The notes: generated by a model not told the origin, from the sequence alone. Numbered from the stretch's first letter, positions 49,559 to 63,278 are shown. The stretch is DNA of 64,000 nt from Arthrobotrys musiformis (GCA_036971715.1 JAVHJL010000013.1:62001-126000), one strand, 5' to 3'. Translations and numbers: made by a program.

Positions 49559-50695
49559 CTAGTTCACAAAGACGGAATAGTCCGTAACAGTGAACTTGGC
49601 GGTAACACCGGCATTGTTGATGAAAGGCTCGGTTCCGGTTTGAACAGCTATTATCAATTAGCGCCGGCTCTATCTCGAATAGGGCACCCGAATTCTAGAA
49701 TCTCAACTTACTATTCAAATACTGGCTGCTTGGCAATCCTTGGTTGCCGGTCAAATACTTGATAAAGTTATTCAAATCACCAGACCAGCTAGTAACAGGT
49801 GCATTGCTAGCCACGAAGCTGAAAACTGTCATCTGCCCGTTGGGTCCCTTATACAAGTTCCAGGTGATGCCGTCAATACTGGGCGTAGCAATGGTACTTC
49901 CAGTGCTGGAAATCGGACCAGCACCGCCGTATGCACCAACCCAGACCATGATTTCATATTCGGGGGAGCTGCTACCCGAGCTAGATGCGGTAAACAAATC
50001 GTATGCGACGTTGGCGACCATACCTGCCGTGTTGGCATAGGTGTACTTTAGGGTTGTGGGGATGCTTGAGAGAGCGCTGAGTTTCTTTGGTGTGAATTTG
50101 AGGTTGGCGTTGGCATAGCTCTTTACGCTGCTATTAAACCCCACGGGCGCACAATTAGTACCCGCCCTGCTACATATTCGGCCTAGGCTCGAGACTAAAT
50201 GCTTACTATGGACCGCCCTGCCAAGTCCAGCTGGTGTGCCATCTAACTGTATTTCCACTAGCATAGTCCAACCCAGTACACTGGGACCCCGAGGTCGCAG
50301 ACCCAGAACCCCAAAGGTTGTTATAGATAATGTATGTTCCAGTGTCCTTGGAATCCCACTGGCCGCAAAAATCAGCGCTTGTCTGGACACTGCCGGTGGT
50401 AGTAGTGGTCGTTCTAGAGGTAGTGGTAGTGGTTCGGGTAGTTGCGCTTGCACTCCCCGGAAGGCATTGAGAGTACCAGTCGTTGCCGTAAGTGCAAACA
50501 TATCCTGAGATACAAGTGGTGGGGCCGGTCCATCCTTGTCCTCCACCTACAAGGTTATTTTATCGTTAGTAATGTATGGTCTGGTAAATCGTGAGATGGG
50601 CGTTTTGAGCAGAGGAATTTACATTGTCCCCAGGCTCCAGACTGGGCGCTGGCGAGGCCAATGGCCATAAAGGCGACGGCAATAGTTTGCTTCAT
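49559..50695 (-). CDS. GH12 endo-beta-1,4-glucanase with N-terminal CBM1
   Basis: Exons 50695-50623, 50546-50207, 50130-49712 and 49647-49559 encode 306 aa. Residues 1-17 are a signal peptide. A CBM1 follows (WGQCGGQGWTGPTTC through NDWYSQC, about 22-52) and then a Thr/Ser linker to about 80. The rest is a glycoside hydrolase family 12 domain, which cleaves beta-1,4-glucan or xyloglucan outside the cell. Motifs include CGQWDS, NNLWGS and SVKSYAN. The nucleophile Glu is at about 196 in EYEIMVWVGAYGG, and the acid/base Glu at about 283 in TGTEPF. Both catalytic Glu are present and the length is normal, so the enzyme should be active. The first intron splits the Cys codon of WGQC (phase 1). Transcription is probably carbon-regulated, as for related enzymes; no site was identified. 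Confidence 0.95.
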
Positions 50696-52568
50696 ATTAA
50701 GAACTTGAATGGAAGAAAAGTTCGCCCAAAAGTTAACTAGTATTTTTTTAACTAAAGTTGCTATTTTATTGATGGGATCCTGATTGAATCGAGCTGGTAC
50801 TTCTGTGACTTCCACCATTTACCATCGAAGAGACATAGCCCCCTTTTATAACAATTTTTTTGCGAAAATCGTACTCCTAGAATGACTAAAACTAATTCCT
50901 CTTGCTCATGATATCCAAAAGCGTCGGGGGCACCGGTCCCGCCTCGGTTCCATGGATTCCAACCATGGGACGAAAACCGCAACCTCGACAACCTCGCCAC
51001 TTCCCCGCAAAACATATTATGTACCAAGGTACAGTGTACCAGCAAGATCTTGCAAGAAAACATCCTTGTATGATTTAATAGCACAGCCGATTTTACGGTA
51101 GATGAGATTGACTCGATTGTGGGACCAGCGTTTCATCACGGTCATTGTACGGCCGCGGCGGGAGCTAGACCCGAGCAACCCATGGTAACTCTTCTCGTTC
51201 GACTATGGCTCCAACATCTTGCCCTAACGCGCGACGGAGAATTCTTTCGGCTATATACTATGGATTAGCCTAAAATCTATTTTCGTGAGAAACACTATCC
51301 ATATAAGATAATATAAGCATTACGCCAATTCCTCCAAATTAAAAACTGAAAGTCTGGCTACTAGCTACGTGGGTTGGGGAGCAGGTCCCGATTGGTGGAA
51401 AATCAAGACCAATGAAGCATTACGGGGTTCTGTGTTGGTCCTGTAAAATACAACAGGTCGATTCCCTTCTTCAAGCAATTGATTCATTTCAGGTTGTTTC
51501 ACGGGAAAGTAGTCCTCAATTAGCGTTATACCATAAGAACCATTGCCTAAGGTCCAAAAAATTTCTTAAATCGGGGCGCGGTTGTTGAAGGTCGAGGTGT
51601 TATCGCGCCGGTATCGATATATCGTAATGGCCTGGGGGCTAAGCTAGGCGGGACAACACAAACGTATGATGTAAAGCCTGTTGCAAACTCGGGGCTAAAT
51701 TGAGATCCAAAAGCTTAAGGGCCCTGGGCCTCTGCATGCTGCAACTCCTTGCCCAAACCACGGGTTGGGCTTCCGCCCACGGTGAAGACTAGACGATTCT
51801 TTCCCAAAATACGTGGATACTCGTCCCTGAAACCGAGGCTCTTTGAGAATCTTCGAAGATCTCACCCTTTCGAAAGGCAGGAGTACATCCATCACTGTCT
51901 TAAGCTTCGCCGGAGTTAGACATGCCGAAGCGAGGCGGATAAAATATATAGCCAACATCAACCGGTTAACCTGGACATCCTTGATATCCTCGCAGTATAT
52001 ATGCACTGAACTGAGTGTGGCGATGTAGTTTATAGAGATCCCAAATTCCGATCTCGAATTCGAATGGTAGTGCATGTGAAATTTGTTTCTTTCGTCTCCA
52101 ATGTTTCCGAGTTATCAATATACCCACCCCATTGGCAAGGATCAATATATAAGGCTAAACTGACCCATAGCTATAGGCCATCATCTTCCCCTATGGTAAA
52201 ATAGATCCACGCCATTGTTACATGCATATTTTACATGCAGATATAAACGTATAACCAAAACGCATTCTGCAAGTCATCTTCACTTGGACAGGTTACTCAA
52301 ACGCCTAGGTAGAAATTATGATAGAAGTATAGAAAAAAATGCTAATTATCATGCGATATAACTACAGAGCAATGTACCTCGACATTGCGGCGAGCGGACG
52401 CACACGACCGCTCGGGTATCTATATATACAATGTAACCCAAATCCAACAAGAAAAACCTATTCCCGACGCTAGGCAAATAAAACTTGCAGCATCAAGGAA
52501 TTGTGGGAGGGTATATTTAGACAACAAAAGCAACTCCTCATCATCCAGATCGATCCAATACTGATACC
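50696..52568. other. Intergenic, no gene recognised
   Basis: The 1.9 kb hold the promoter of the GH12 gene and the 3' flank of the aminopeptidase gene. A minus-strand open frame near 51.7-52.1 kb has no recognisable content. Confidence 0.5.
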
Positions 52569-54338
52569 TTAAGCTTCCACATTTGCGTTGCTGCATCCAC
52601 CTTGGCCAGAGTGCTTACCAAGGTGAGGTCTGGCGACCATAGTTTCGCTCAAAGGCCCACGTGGGGTAAGCTTAACAGCGGGTCTAGGGAATGGGAAGCC
52701 GGCGATGCTACGTCCGTACTTGGCGACGGCGTCGGCCATGCTCTTGGTGTTGGTGATGAAGGCATCGAAGTTAAGGTTCTTAACATCGTCGCAAGCCTGA
52801 TGGTAGCAAACATCATAGGCTACACCGGCCTTTCCGTTGAAGAGAACGGCTTCTTCAGCCGACATGATCTCCTCAGCACCGGTGAAGAGACCACCGGCTG
52901 GGATGTTGATTTGAAGGAACCCCTGGTAATCGGATCGGCCACTGAAGGCTGTAGGAACAGATGGCTTGCCAACTTCCTTGAAGAAATCAATGAAGGTTTG
53001 CTCGATCAAGGCTGAGCCGTTGGTAGCGTAGGGGGATTCGAAGTCGGAAGCATCTCCGTCGTAAATACCGAACATGTAGTTAGGGGAAGCCAACATGTCG
53101 AAGTTGAGGTTCATGACAATTTTAGCGGCTTCTTCCTCTGGAATGTGGGAAGCGTAGTATCTGGAACCAACGAGACCGACTTCCTCAGCACCCCACCAGC
53201 AAAATCGGATGGCATTGTTCACGGAGTACTTTGTGAGGGCCTTTGCGACTTCGATTTGGGCAATGGTACCAGATCCGTTGTCGTTGATACCTGGGCCGGC
53301 CTTTACAGAGTCGGTATGGGCGCCAACGGTGATGATTTGGTTCTGGTCACCACCCTTAGTGGTCGCAATGAGGTTTGCGCTAATTCCACTAGTTTGGCTA
53401 GTGAGGGTCTTAACAGTCGCAGGGAGGGTACCATCTCCGAGCCGGGTAACAAGAGCCCGACCATCGGACTTGGTGATGAAAGCAGCCGGGATAAACTCAG
53501 TAGCATTGTAATCCTTAGGATATCCCAATCCAGGCTGGAAATTGGTGTCGTCATTGTTATAGACAACAATTCCAATGGCACCGGCTGTTTGAGCCACAAC
53601 GTTCTTCACAGCGAAGTAGCAATCTCCACGGGCAACAAGAGCAATCTTTCCAGCGATAGACTCGGGGTAGTCGGACTAACAATATCGTTGTGGACGGTTA
53701 GCAACTTTTCGCAGGCTAATAGAACTCGCCCTATCAGTTTATGTCCATTTTTAAACTTACAGCGACACATCCGAAGTTCTTAACGTTGATAATTGGCGCT
53801 GTGACAGTCTTGTTCGGGCTGCCAGCCATTCCGTTGACATTTTCGTAGGCTACTCCATCGATCGTGACCCAACCCCCGAGAGAGGTTTGTTCGGTGATGT
53901 TGACTATTTGAAATCGAAATTGACGTTAGCAAAAACCCCTAGATTTATCTGCACAGATTCTGCGACCCCGCATGCGTTTCACTTTTATCGGGTGAAGTGA
54001 TTCCAACATACAGTATTGTCTCTCAACGTTGTAGTAGTTTGTGTCGATTTGTGCTTCGATCCAGGAAAGAGTGTCCCAGTGACCTGTGGATTGGTACCCC
54101 GTTAGCATGAAATCATTTGAAGGTACTTTTAGGCTTAGATCTTACCAGCCGTGCCCCAATAACGGTTTCCACCATTGCGCACAGCAATGGCATGTAATTC
54201 TTCGGCTCTGGCCCTCAATTCCGATCGCAATAGAACTCTTCGTAGCTTATTTGACTCGACAAGTGGAGCAGCAGCTGGGGCAGCAGCTACAAGCGGGGCA
54301 GCCGCCAAAGCGGACAAAACAAATGCTGAAGTCTTCAT
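52569..54338 (-). CDS. M28 family aminopeptidase with PA domain (aminopeptidase Y type)
   Basis: Exons 54338-54146, 54083-54012, 53903-53761 and 53675-52569 give 504 aa. The signal peptide is about residues 1-19 (MKTSAFVLSALAAAPLVAA). An inserted PA domain spans roughly 125-240 (KIALVARGDCYF, AAFITKSDG). The M28 zinc-peptidase core keeps all expected ligands and catalytic residues: His about 256 in VGAHTDSV, Asp about 268 in INDNGSG, the Glu pair about 300-301 in WWGAEEVGLVGS, Asp about 329 in NLNFDML, and His about 428 in CYHQACDD. It removes N-terminal amino acids from peptides, either secreted or in the vacuole. Length and domain order are normal for the aminopeptidase Y group, so it should be active. 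Confidence 0.94.
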
Positions 54339-57300
54339 CTTGAGAATAGCTGATCTTTGCTGGCAGTATTTTGAGGAACGCGGATCGCGGCCAAGTACAA
54401 TTATACAAATATAAAATGACCTATTGAATTTAAGGATCAACTGAGGGCAACTACCGGGGATGATGATTCCAAAATGTTTGGCCGTGAAGGGACGTCTTTA
54501 TATCCTCCAAGCTAAGGAACAATCGCAGGCGCAGGGCGTCGAGTATGATGCCATCCCAAGTTGACGGATAGTCAGTAGGAAGGCGGTATAGGGCCCAGCT
54601 CTCCCATGGCAAAACGGGTAGCTGCCTAGTATGGCATCGATCTTAACGGAAGCTTCGAACAATAGGCTAAGCTTGAGAGACACCATGTTTCTGATTGTTA
54701 TCATAGGAGTATCAACAGCGAGGGACAGGGCGGCGCCGGGGAAGAATCGCGCGATTCGACAACCCTCGCTGCACTTGCCCGATATCGTGCGATGTTTCCG
54801 CAGAGACCCTGCCTTATCGGTCGTACAAGCAGAATGAAACATAGTTGCGCTCGCCGAAAAGAAACTTAATCAAAGACATGGCATGTAGGCCAAGAGTTGA
54901 CGCACCTACCCGATTCAAGCCACGATTCCAACCTTCCCCGTCTGTGGGGCTGCCCTTGCTCCCGCCAAGCGAGCTAGCCAAACCCACGTCGGCCCAAGCC
55001 ATTCTATCCCGGTCTGCGATTATAACAGCGGGGTAACTTCTTTTGGCAGGGCGACGAAGCCCATTGGACGCAGCGATATCGAATTCAGGTTCTATGGATG
55101 GAAACCCAGGCGACGCATGAAGCTTGGATATAACTCCTCCAAGGGATCCTCCTCGTCGATCAAGGTGAAGATTGCTACAACAGTTCGAATAGTGGTCAGC
55201 TGCCTAGATCCCGACGGGCCAAGGACTAATCAAGTGGGCCTGCCTAGCAATTGATTCGGTCAATGCGTCACGATTCCGTGGACAAAGGGGTCGTGGAATG
55301 TTACCCCTCCGTTAGACCCAGAACAAGTTGTAAACGAGCTTCAATTGATCGAAGCAGTAACTCAAAGAAAATCTCGCCAACGTAAGGAGGAAGGGGAAGA
55401 CCATGCATTTGAATTTTGTTGTGCGACCCAAACCCACAGCTAGCTTGAGTCAAGCAAGGTGAATCGAAAGCTGGGTTGGCCAACATTATAGTGTCGAAAA
55501 ACACATTTAAAATTTAAGAGTGCACGCGCGGACAAGCATGCATCTCAACTACAGTTAGCTCGTCTGTACATGTAATATATACGTTTGGTTTAACTACCTC
55601 GTGAAGTTTTATCTTACCCGAAGCATGATATACAATGTTATCGGAAACGTGGGCGCGCAATTAATTGCTGACATAATAATGCAGTGAATGATCGGTTGCA
55701 CTTCAAGGAGGCTCACGCGCCGACCCACCACGACGCAATACGACTGGTTGGATCCGAATCAAGTAGCGCACAACAGCGCCTCCTCCCACAGCACGGGAAA
55801 GAGGGGGTTCGACGCTGCTGTTACCTGGAGGCCAACTAGTACGTTGATGTTGGCAGGCTAGGCCCAGGCCTTTGTTCGACTTTTCTTCAGGGGCGCCGGG
55901 TTCTCCTCTTTGTCGGATTACCGTCACGAAATCATCATATGAAAGACCACATCCAGAATGTTACCAACATGTACATGTGCACCACCGCGTGGAGCAAAGC
56001 GTGTCGACATGTCTCGAACATAAGCCACGAGACCCTTAGCAAATCAGCCTCGGGCAATTAATTGCAAGCAAGCTTGGTCATGAATGGTCAGCTAAGGATT
56101 GACTAAGAATCATAATATCAAGTACTAGCTAGGTATTTCAGTATCTTTGCTGGTTGACACGGTCTCACGACCTTTGCCCGGTTTTGGAGGGTGCGCAGGT
56201 GATAGCATAAAAGTCCGAAAGCTAGGGTCGCTTGGCAAGCTTGAGAACCAATACATATCGCAAATCCGACGTTGGTATCCGATGTCCAATGCATCATGCA
56301 GAATGTAATTCAAAAATCTATCTTCATGGCCTGGTGGCTGGTAGGCTGGCATTATTTTCTTGGTACCTGTTACCAAGAAAATGTCACGGCCCCAACACAA
56401 AGTGCAAATGAACATCCGACGGTTCCAATCGCTAGTCGAAGCAACCGTTCAGCAATCCGGCGGCATGTCTGGGCTCCTTCTGCTGTTACGAATAGCCTCA
56501 GCATTGGATTTCTGCCTGGGAAGGCCGAGAAAAAACCGTGGAACTGGTAGTTACCCCATCCAGCAGGTGCTCTGGGCGCCAGTCGGACGCAACACACAAT
56601 TCACAAGACGCACAGCTCGAGAGCGGGTTCGGGCAGTACCGACAGCTGACCGCCCCGGAACCACTGGCAAAATCCGGTATAGAAGCAGGTGGATGCGATA
56701 TCTACACATTCTTATGAAATACTGCTCGTTTACATCAACTTGCGCATAGATTTCGCCATACAAAACCGTACCTTAACTAACAACCCCATCCTGATATACA
56801 TGCACGACTTTCCCCAACAGGAAGGAGGTTTATTCCCAAAGCGGCTCGTGCTTTTCGATATCCTGGGATTGACTAGTTAGTTTCTACCTCGGTCTAGAGA
56901 AGTTCTTCTGCCTTCTGTGCATGGGTTCTTCAAATACAACGATTCGGGTTGGAGGTAGTACCTGGGTGTGGAGGGCATGCGTGCGCTACTATCTTAGTAC
57001 TTACCGGATGGGGCTTTAAGACCCAGGCATTTCAAGTTGGGCCTCTCTTGAATCCTTGCATGCATTAACATATCTACGGCTCTACGATTATTGAATTCCC
57101 TAGCCCTGAGAAGAGATTGGGGGTCAACAAGCTCCCCCTTTTTAGCGTCTAGGAATGAGACCAGGCGAATGAACTCTTTCTGACCCCGCAAGTAGGTTTC
57201 TTTAACATAAGACCAAGACTAGCATATTCGGAAACTACTGATGTTTTATATTAATGTAACCTAATTTTTAGCCCGTGGCTCGTATTGCTGCTCCGAGCAG

Positions 57301-58632
57301 CAGAAACATGAACCGTGACATGTTGCCATAGTTCCATAGCCCAAATGGATCTTTATGATTAGTCCAAAGCGAGTACGACTCATTAACTATATCCAACCCA
57401 TATATTGCTACCATGTTACCATCGATATATCGAGGATATTTGACATTCGGTGGGCACGATACTTCGGGTCTAAAGTTGATAATTCTCGAAGGTTTTGAAA
57501 TATTGGATCTAAATAAATATATAATTACCTTCAGCTCTATAGCCATGTATCACGTATGAAACCCGTTTGAGAAAACGTCGGGAATACGTACAAAGATCAC
57601 ATACGCGGATATTTTATAAATTTGTCTAGCATACATACGCACAGTCTCGCAGTTCCTCGACATATATCTACATAATTCAGTCTACACAAATATGTTATTC
57701 AAAATCCACGACATCAATGCTCCCATAGCCGTAGATTTACAGTCCCCCCAGGCTGTTCATGAATTTATTGAATCTAGATACCAAGTCCCAACGCCCCGGG
57801 ATTCCAAATTAACGACAACAAAAAGCAGCACTACTGCGCCGATATATTTGGCGTATACGATCAATTACCTGCATTTTAGATGGCGACAGATATATGCAGA
57901 TCTCCGTAGCTCAACCAACCTGGGATCGCAAGCGCCCAGGTTCTGGGGTAGCTCGGCGCTCTGCCTCCTTACTAGACGTCACCAAGGGAGATTGGTACCT
58001 TGACATATGCAAGCTAGCCAAAATAAAGACACACTAGACAATGCGTGAATAAGGTTGAAGCTGAGGAAAGGCCACTTGCCAATTTTGCTCTAGCGCACGT
58101 CGCGCGTTCGCCATGATATGACCTGGGTACAGAGCAACGAGGCCACGCCTAGGCGCTCGTAAAATAGGAACCTCATTCCCATATTAGAGGACGCCAGCGT
58201 TAACAAAAATTTGGACCCTGAACTAAAACCAGGGGCAGTTAACAAGCCGTACCTCTCGGCCGGTGCCTAAATTGGCGACCCGACAGTTATGTAAGTTGAT
58301 TACCATTTCGACACAACAGGACAAGAACGTATATACCTCTGCTATACATGGTCAATTCCGGTCACTCTTTGTGCGGTCCGGGTACGAGACTACTCAAGCC
58401 TCACAATCGATCAAGAAAGTACCGTTTCCGTAAAGCATGCTTGATCGAAGTTTCAGACACCCCGAAATTATTAAAGATAACAACATATATTCTGCGGCAA
58501 TAAGATATAAATTCCTAACTAGCGGCGAATACTTGATACTACATAATTCAAACGGGGCAGAAGGAAGCAGGTGTAGCAAAATAAAAAGGTGCACCGGTGA
58601 CAGCTTGATGAAAACAAAATTAAACGATCATA
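54339..58632. other. Long gene-free region with weak open frames
   Basis: The 4.3 kb carry the aminopeptidase promoter at the left. Minus-strand frames at 56125-56415, 56994-57191 and 57268-57546 read like protein sequence in places (for example LVSFLDAKKGELVDPQSLL), but I could not join them with convincing splice sites and recognised no domain. They may be remnants of one decayed gene. Confidence 0.4.
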
Positions 58633-61187
58633 TTAATATCGACGCCCGTAGCCCTTCTGCATTTTTCGACTGACGCTTGCCACTCCAATCAATTTATTGG
58701 GGTTAGACTCTTCTGGTAGGCCTCCTTTGAAAACGACATAGTTTCGCCTGAAGAAAGAACGCCCCAGGAAACCGTAGACATCATCATTAGGGGGCCGTGC
58801 TGCATTGAAGTTTTCGAAGCGCCATCGCTTATCCATAGGATAGATACTTTGAATCGCCCCGGCGCATAGAGAGCCTGCCATGATTTAGTATATTCCCTCA
58901 TCTGCGTGGCGGTGAGCTGTTGGTGGACAAAGGTTAGTACATACCTCGTTGCGGATGTCTGTGAGAGAGGATTGGAAAGTCCCAGTGTTCGGCCAGTGTG
59001 AATGACTGTTTGGTTCCGTAGATATCTTCGGCATGCAGTTGAATCTCTGGGAAGCCCTGGCCCGACAAAGCGAAGTCGCATGGGAGATACCAGGTACTAT
59101 TGTAACTGCGGCTTCCCGGTATTCTCTGATACAGCTCATATACAACCCAAGGGTGCAGCCTTGTGAAATTTGAAACCGTGTTTAATATTGCCCGTCCATT
59201 AATATTCATCCTGTGCTCAATATTATTATACTTCTGTAACACGAAATCCCTTGCGGCGGCTGTAAGGTCAATTGCCCCTGACGCATCTTGCTTTTCGAGA
59301 TCGTAGTTTGATAGCCCAAACGTCTCGTTCCCGATCGTAATATTGGAAAATTTAACAAACCACGCGTCGTAGAGTTGTTCTGGGCGAAGTGTGTCACGTT
59401 TTAATCGTCTAACGCCGTTATCTGAGCCAAACCAAGACAAGACGCCATCGTACAGGGTAGCGTCGCCATGCGTATCATTAACGCCAAATTGTAACAGGGC
59501 GTTTTGCTCATCGGCAAAAGAGACAGAAAATGCTCGATAGGAGAACCATGATCGATCGTTGATGCCTATTGGTAGTGGTGCGACGTACCCTCTCGGTCTG
59601 TCGGATATGCCGTTGTACTTCCAAGCGCCGTCAAAGTCTAGATTTAAGAGTTAGACTATTTACTGCGTAATTTAAACCACGTATGCCAAGCATCCAGTAG
59701 ATATCATCCGAGAGTAGATAGAAACAATCAGGTCATTGGGAGAGCAGCGGTTTGGATACGTCTTTATGGGCTAAAATCGTGGGAAGTGCGCGCGACTTAC
59801 ACCATACTTCATCTCTCACGTTCCCTAACCCTAGCGTTCCATCTAGAACGCCTTTCAAATTTTGGTCGTATAACAAAGAAAACTTATGAACGTCCAGGGT
59901 GATGTTGTCCGCGGAAAGAAGGTTCGACGCCCAAGCCCACGAACGATATTGCGGCAATAGGTCTTTTGAAGCCAAACCGGCTTCTAGGAAGCGCTGGCTC
60001 TCGAAACCGTACCGCATGGTGGGCAGGGCCTCGGTTTGAGGCCCGCTTTGAGAGTCCAAACAGCCAATGTTTTCTGCATCGCCCGTGGTAAAGGGGTTGC
60101 AATATTCTGTGGTGTAGTTAGGTGATCCCCAACTCGGGTTGGACGGGGAGATGTCTGCTAGTGGGTGCCGGAGACCAGTTCTAGGGTTGAATTCCTGTGG
60201 ACCCGTCTGTTGTGTGGAGCTTATATGACTAATTTAATACAGGTGTATCACAATTGATAGAGGATTGTTAGTACCGACGTCGATTCAATCAGTTGTGTGA
60301 TTATAAATATAAACACTGACGGACAGATTCGACAAATTTGTCGCCTTCTCACAGTTCTAACGTGTCGCTAAAATTTCCGCAGGAAATTTAGGAAACCATG
60401 GGTGGTTCCAGCATCAATTCCAATGCTTCTGACCTGAAGGAGGCCCTAAGACTTCTTTTGTAGCTCCAAACCATCGTAAATTTGCTACCTGTCGACATAT
60501 ATATATATCACGATATCGGTGGGGTTTAAGCTTACGTAAAAACACTCATAACATCGATACCAAGTCTCCATTCTACCTCAGCATCTTTGCTATTTGCGGG
60601 GTTTGGCCCAATTCTAAACCAAGAGTACCACCCGGCCTCCTCATCATAGTAAGCGGGGACGTTTACATGGCCCCCTCTTTGATCGTAAGATGCAAATCTC
60701 GAATGTCGTTTCTGGTATTTGACCGCTAGTTTTTCAGGGACATGAGTTAATTAAATATTCCAGCTATAGTATATGCATAACTAGTAGATGATAGTGTCGG
60801 TCTTCTAAGCGCCCCGGAAGACGCATATTGGCTTTAACGCAGTTGCTGACCTAAACCAAGGGCCTATGTATATATGTGGTCTTTGCTATTCTACTTACTG
60901 GCTGCATACTCATTGTGTCGACTATCTGGCGTCGGTTGGACCATTTCAGATGCAGGCCTCGTTTCTGTAGTGACGAAAGTATTCTTATCGCTGCTGGTGC
61001 TGGTGGGAGATGGATTCAAATCTCTAACGGTCAATTTGAAAGTGACTGCGGGGAGGGTTGTCACATCTCGTCTCTCTATTGCCACATCCAGAGCGTACGT
61101 GTGGGCCGGAAATTCCAGGAGACAAAAACTCAAGAGCAATAGTGCAAGGCCGAAAAACTGCCCGTGCGGACGTGATGGCATCGCCAT
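58633..61187 (-). CDS. Secreted pepsin-fold (A1-like) protein lacking canonical active sites, copy C
   Basis: Exons 61187-60899, 60725-60536, 60219-59801, 59637-58945 and 58874-58633 give 610 aa. The signal peptide is followed by a Ser/Thr/Pro-rich stalk of about 70 residues that copies A and B lack. The N-lobe shows GGHVNVPAYY and WYSWFRIG, then EWRLGIDVMSVFT, where Asp remains but DTG has become DVM. The next strand is GVLDGTLGLGNVR. The C-lobe site is AILNTVSNFTRLHP (NTV for DTG), followed by STWYLPCDF, LCAGAIQ and FLGRSFFRRNYVVF. The last two match the pepsin C-lobe pattern. All four intron positions match copy A. It is likely a secreted, non-proteolytic paralogue, about 25 kb from copies A and B. 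Confidence 0.82.
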
Positions 61188-62638
61188 CTTCGCGTGCCAG
61201 TACCTAGGCTCAAAAATCGAAATTTCAGAATTTAGACAGCATATGCACTTGTGAAAAGTGTTAATGCTACTGTGAAGCCTTAAATCCTGATCTGGGATAT
61301 TTAATGTCGAAATAATGGCTTCAAAATGAATCTGCCAGGCGTTCTCCTCTACATTCAATATATTATCTCAAGGTTCAAAGGCTCGGAAATGGGTATTGGC
61401 CTTTTCCGGTTCGTTAGAGCGAGACGATCTGTTCAATATTTTGCATTGAATCCAGGCGTTTCATTGCATAGCCTACTCACAAATATTTCGCACTTGCATG
61501 AAGCGGCTGTAGATGGTTAAAGGGGTGCCTCAAACTCACCAAGAAATTCCAGGGGTCTTAGAGCAACCGACTCTTGAGATCCGGCGTTTGCGGCCCATGG
61601 AACGTGAATTCTAAATATTTGTACACGTAGCGCTTCTGCCCAGGTAGATTATAAACGTATAAGCCCTCCTTGCGCGCGGATTCCGACAAGGGCGTATAGA
61701 CCAACTAGTATATAGAGAATGGTACAGAGTTATTTCACCAACTTCAAACGCTTTTGACATCACAACTACATGTTCTTTCCCAATAGATGAGCTTAACCTT
61801 ATTCGTGTTTGTTAACACATATTACTTAAGTAGCTTATAACTATTACAATCTGAAGTTGTGTTTTATATAGTAGTCACTTGAACATACTAAATTTGTCAA
61901 ATTTGTCTCGTAAATGTCTCCGAACTATAGAATGAGGTGCTTTGCCTCTAGATTGCTTTATGCTTATGAATGATATAATAAGGTGAGCATCAGAAACAGA
62001 GGACTTTACAACTGCAGCTTCCTAACATATATTACCCTCCAACATGGAACTACGGTGGCAGTAATATTAACATACACATGTTGGAAGTTTCGAGTTGAGT
62101 TGTAGCAAACATCAGACCGGCACCAACGAGCTAACTAGTTAGCCGTAGTCCTGAAGCTTAAAGCCGGTGCCCTTCGCAGCTTATGATGCATGTATATTTT
62201 TACATTTTCGAGGCTTGCGCTTGGACTTATGTGGCCACCACAGATTATGTGTGACGCCGTAGTTTGTAGTTAATTCCAGAACTAACTCACGAAGCTGCAT
62301 TCTTGCTATGGCACTAGTTAGTGTCGCCATTTATAGAACCCCCAAGATTATTATAACATCACGCAAATCAATCGAAGTTTCAAGCCGCCAACCATACAAT
62401 ATTGTACAATTTGTTGCCTCTTTGAGATTACCATAAACACTGCGAGCCAACACTATAAAGGGGCGCATGCGCCAATTCGCCAGTTGTAACAAAACCTCGA
62501 ACCAAATCCCCCATCGGGGAGACCAAACCGATAGTCGAGACGGCACCCGTTCGTTGGCTGTACTCAAAGCAAGACGCTCTAACTTCCCACAACTACAACA
62601 CAATCAAAGGAATATAGAAGGTGAGAGAGGCAGCACTC
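61188..62638. other. Intergenic, no gene recognised
   Basis: The 1.45 kb are AT-rich. The left part holds the promoter of pepsin-fold copy C; nothing else is recognised. Confidence 0.5.
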
Positions 62639-63278
62639 TCACAAAACTGCTGGCCTGCCCTCAGCCCCCTCAGCCCCCCCCTGAGCCTCTGGATCTTTTT
62701 GATCTTCAACCTCAATAATCAACCTCCGTGCCCGCCTTAAGCCCCTGATCAGGAAGAAACCGCCAATTATCGCACAGAGGGTTTCTATTCAAAGTTTGTA
62801 AGTCCTCGACCCATGAACTTGACACTGCATCACCTACCAAGTGACAACATAATAACGTTAATCCTCCATCCTCTCGCCCCAGAGGTGACTACCTGCCTCA
62901 AGACGTTTCGAAAAACGATCTCTTCGAATGGTTCTGTTGTATCAAGCGATGCAGCAACTTCAAGAACATTGTTATTAGCATCGCTTCGCATAAGTCCGTG
63001 GCAATATTAATACATGAGAAAACAGTGTATGGCATAGAAAACGCACGTTTGTCAGCCCCCATCCCAAGCATCCAAATAGTGAGTGCCCAAGAGGCCATGT
63101 GAGCCATCGGAAAGGCAACAAAGAAGACCAAGCCGAGGTTTCGAAGGGTGATATAAAACTTTCTCGGGATCCCAGGAATACGCTTGGTTTTCGGTTTTGC
63201 TTGTGCTTTTTCTTCAGTACTACTAGAGGTGGGCGGTTGGTCCGAGGCGGGAACGACGTTAGTTGGTTCAGACGCCAT
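62639..63278 (-). CDS. Small membrane protein of unknown function
   Basis: Exons 63278-63047, 62957-62838 and 62784-62639 encode 165 aa in a continuous frame. The donors are GTGCGT and GTAGGT, with GCTAAT-type branching before the first acceptor. The N-terminal 40 residues are polar with a Lys-rich patch. A first membrane segment follows at about 48-72 (NLGLVFFVAFPMAHMASWAL), then a loop, then a second segment at about 115-135 (NVIMLSLETLCAIIGGFFL) and a basic RRARR stop-transfer end. The tail is acidic and Gly/Glu-rich. An unspliced reading through the first intron is open for 126 aa, so retention cannot be excluded, but the spliced form gives a better second helix. The role is unknown. Confidence 0.65.
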
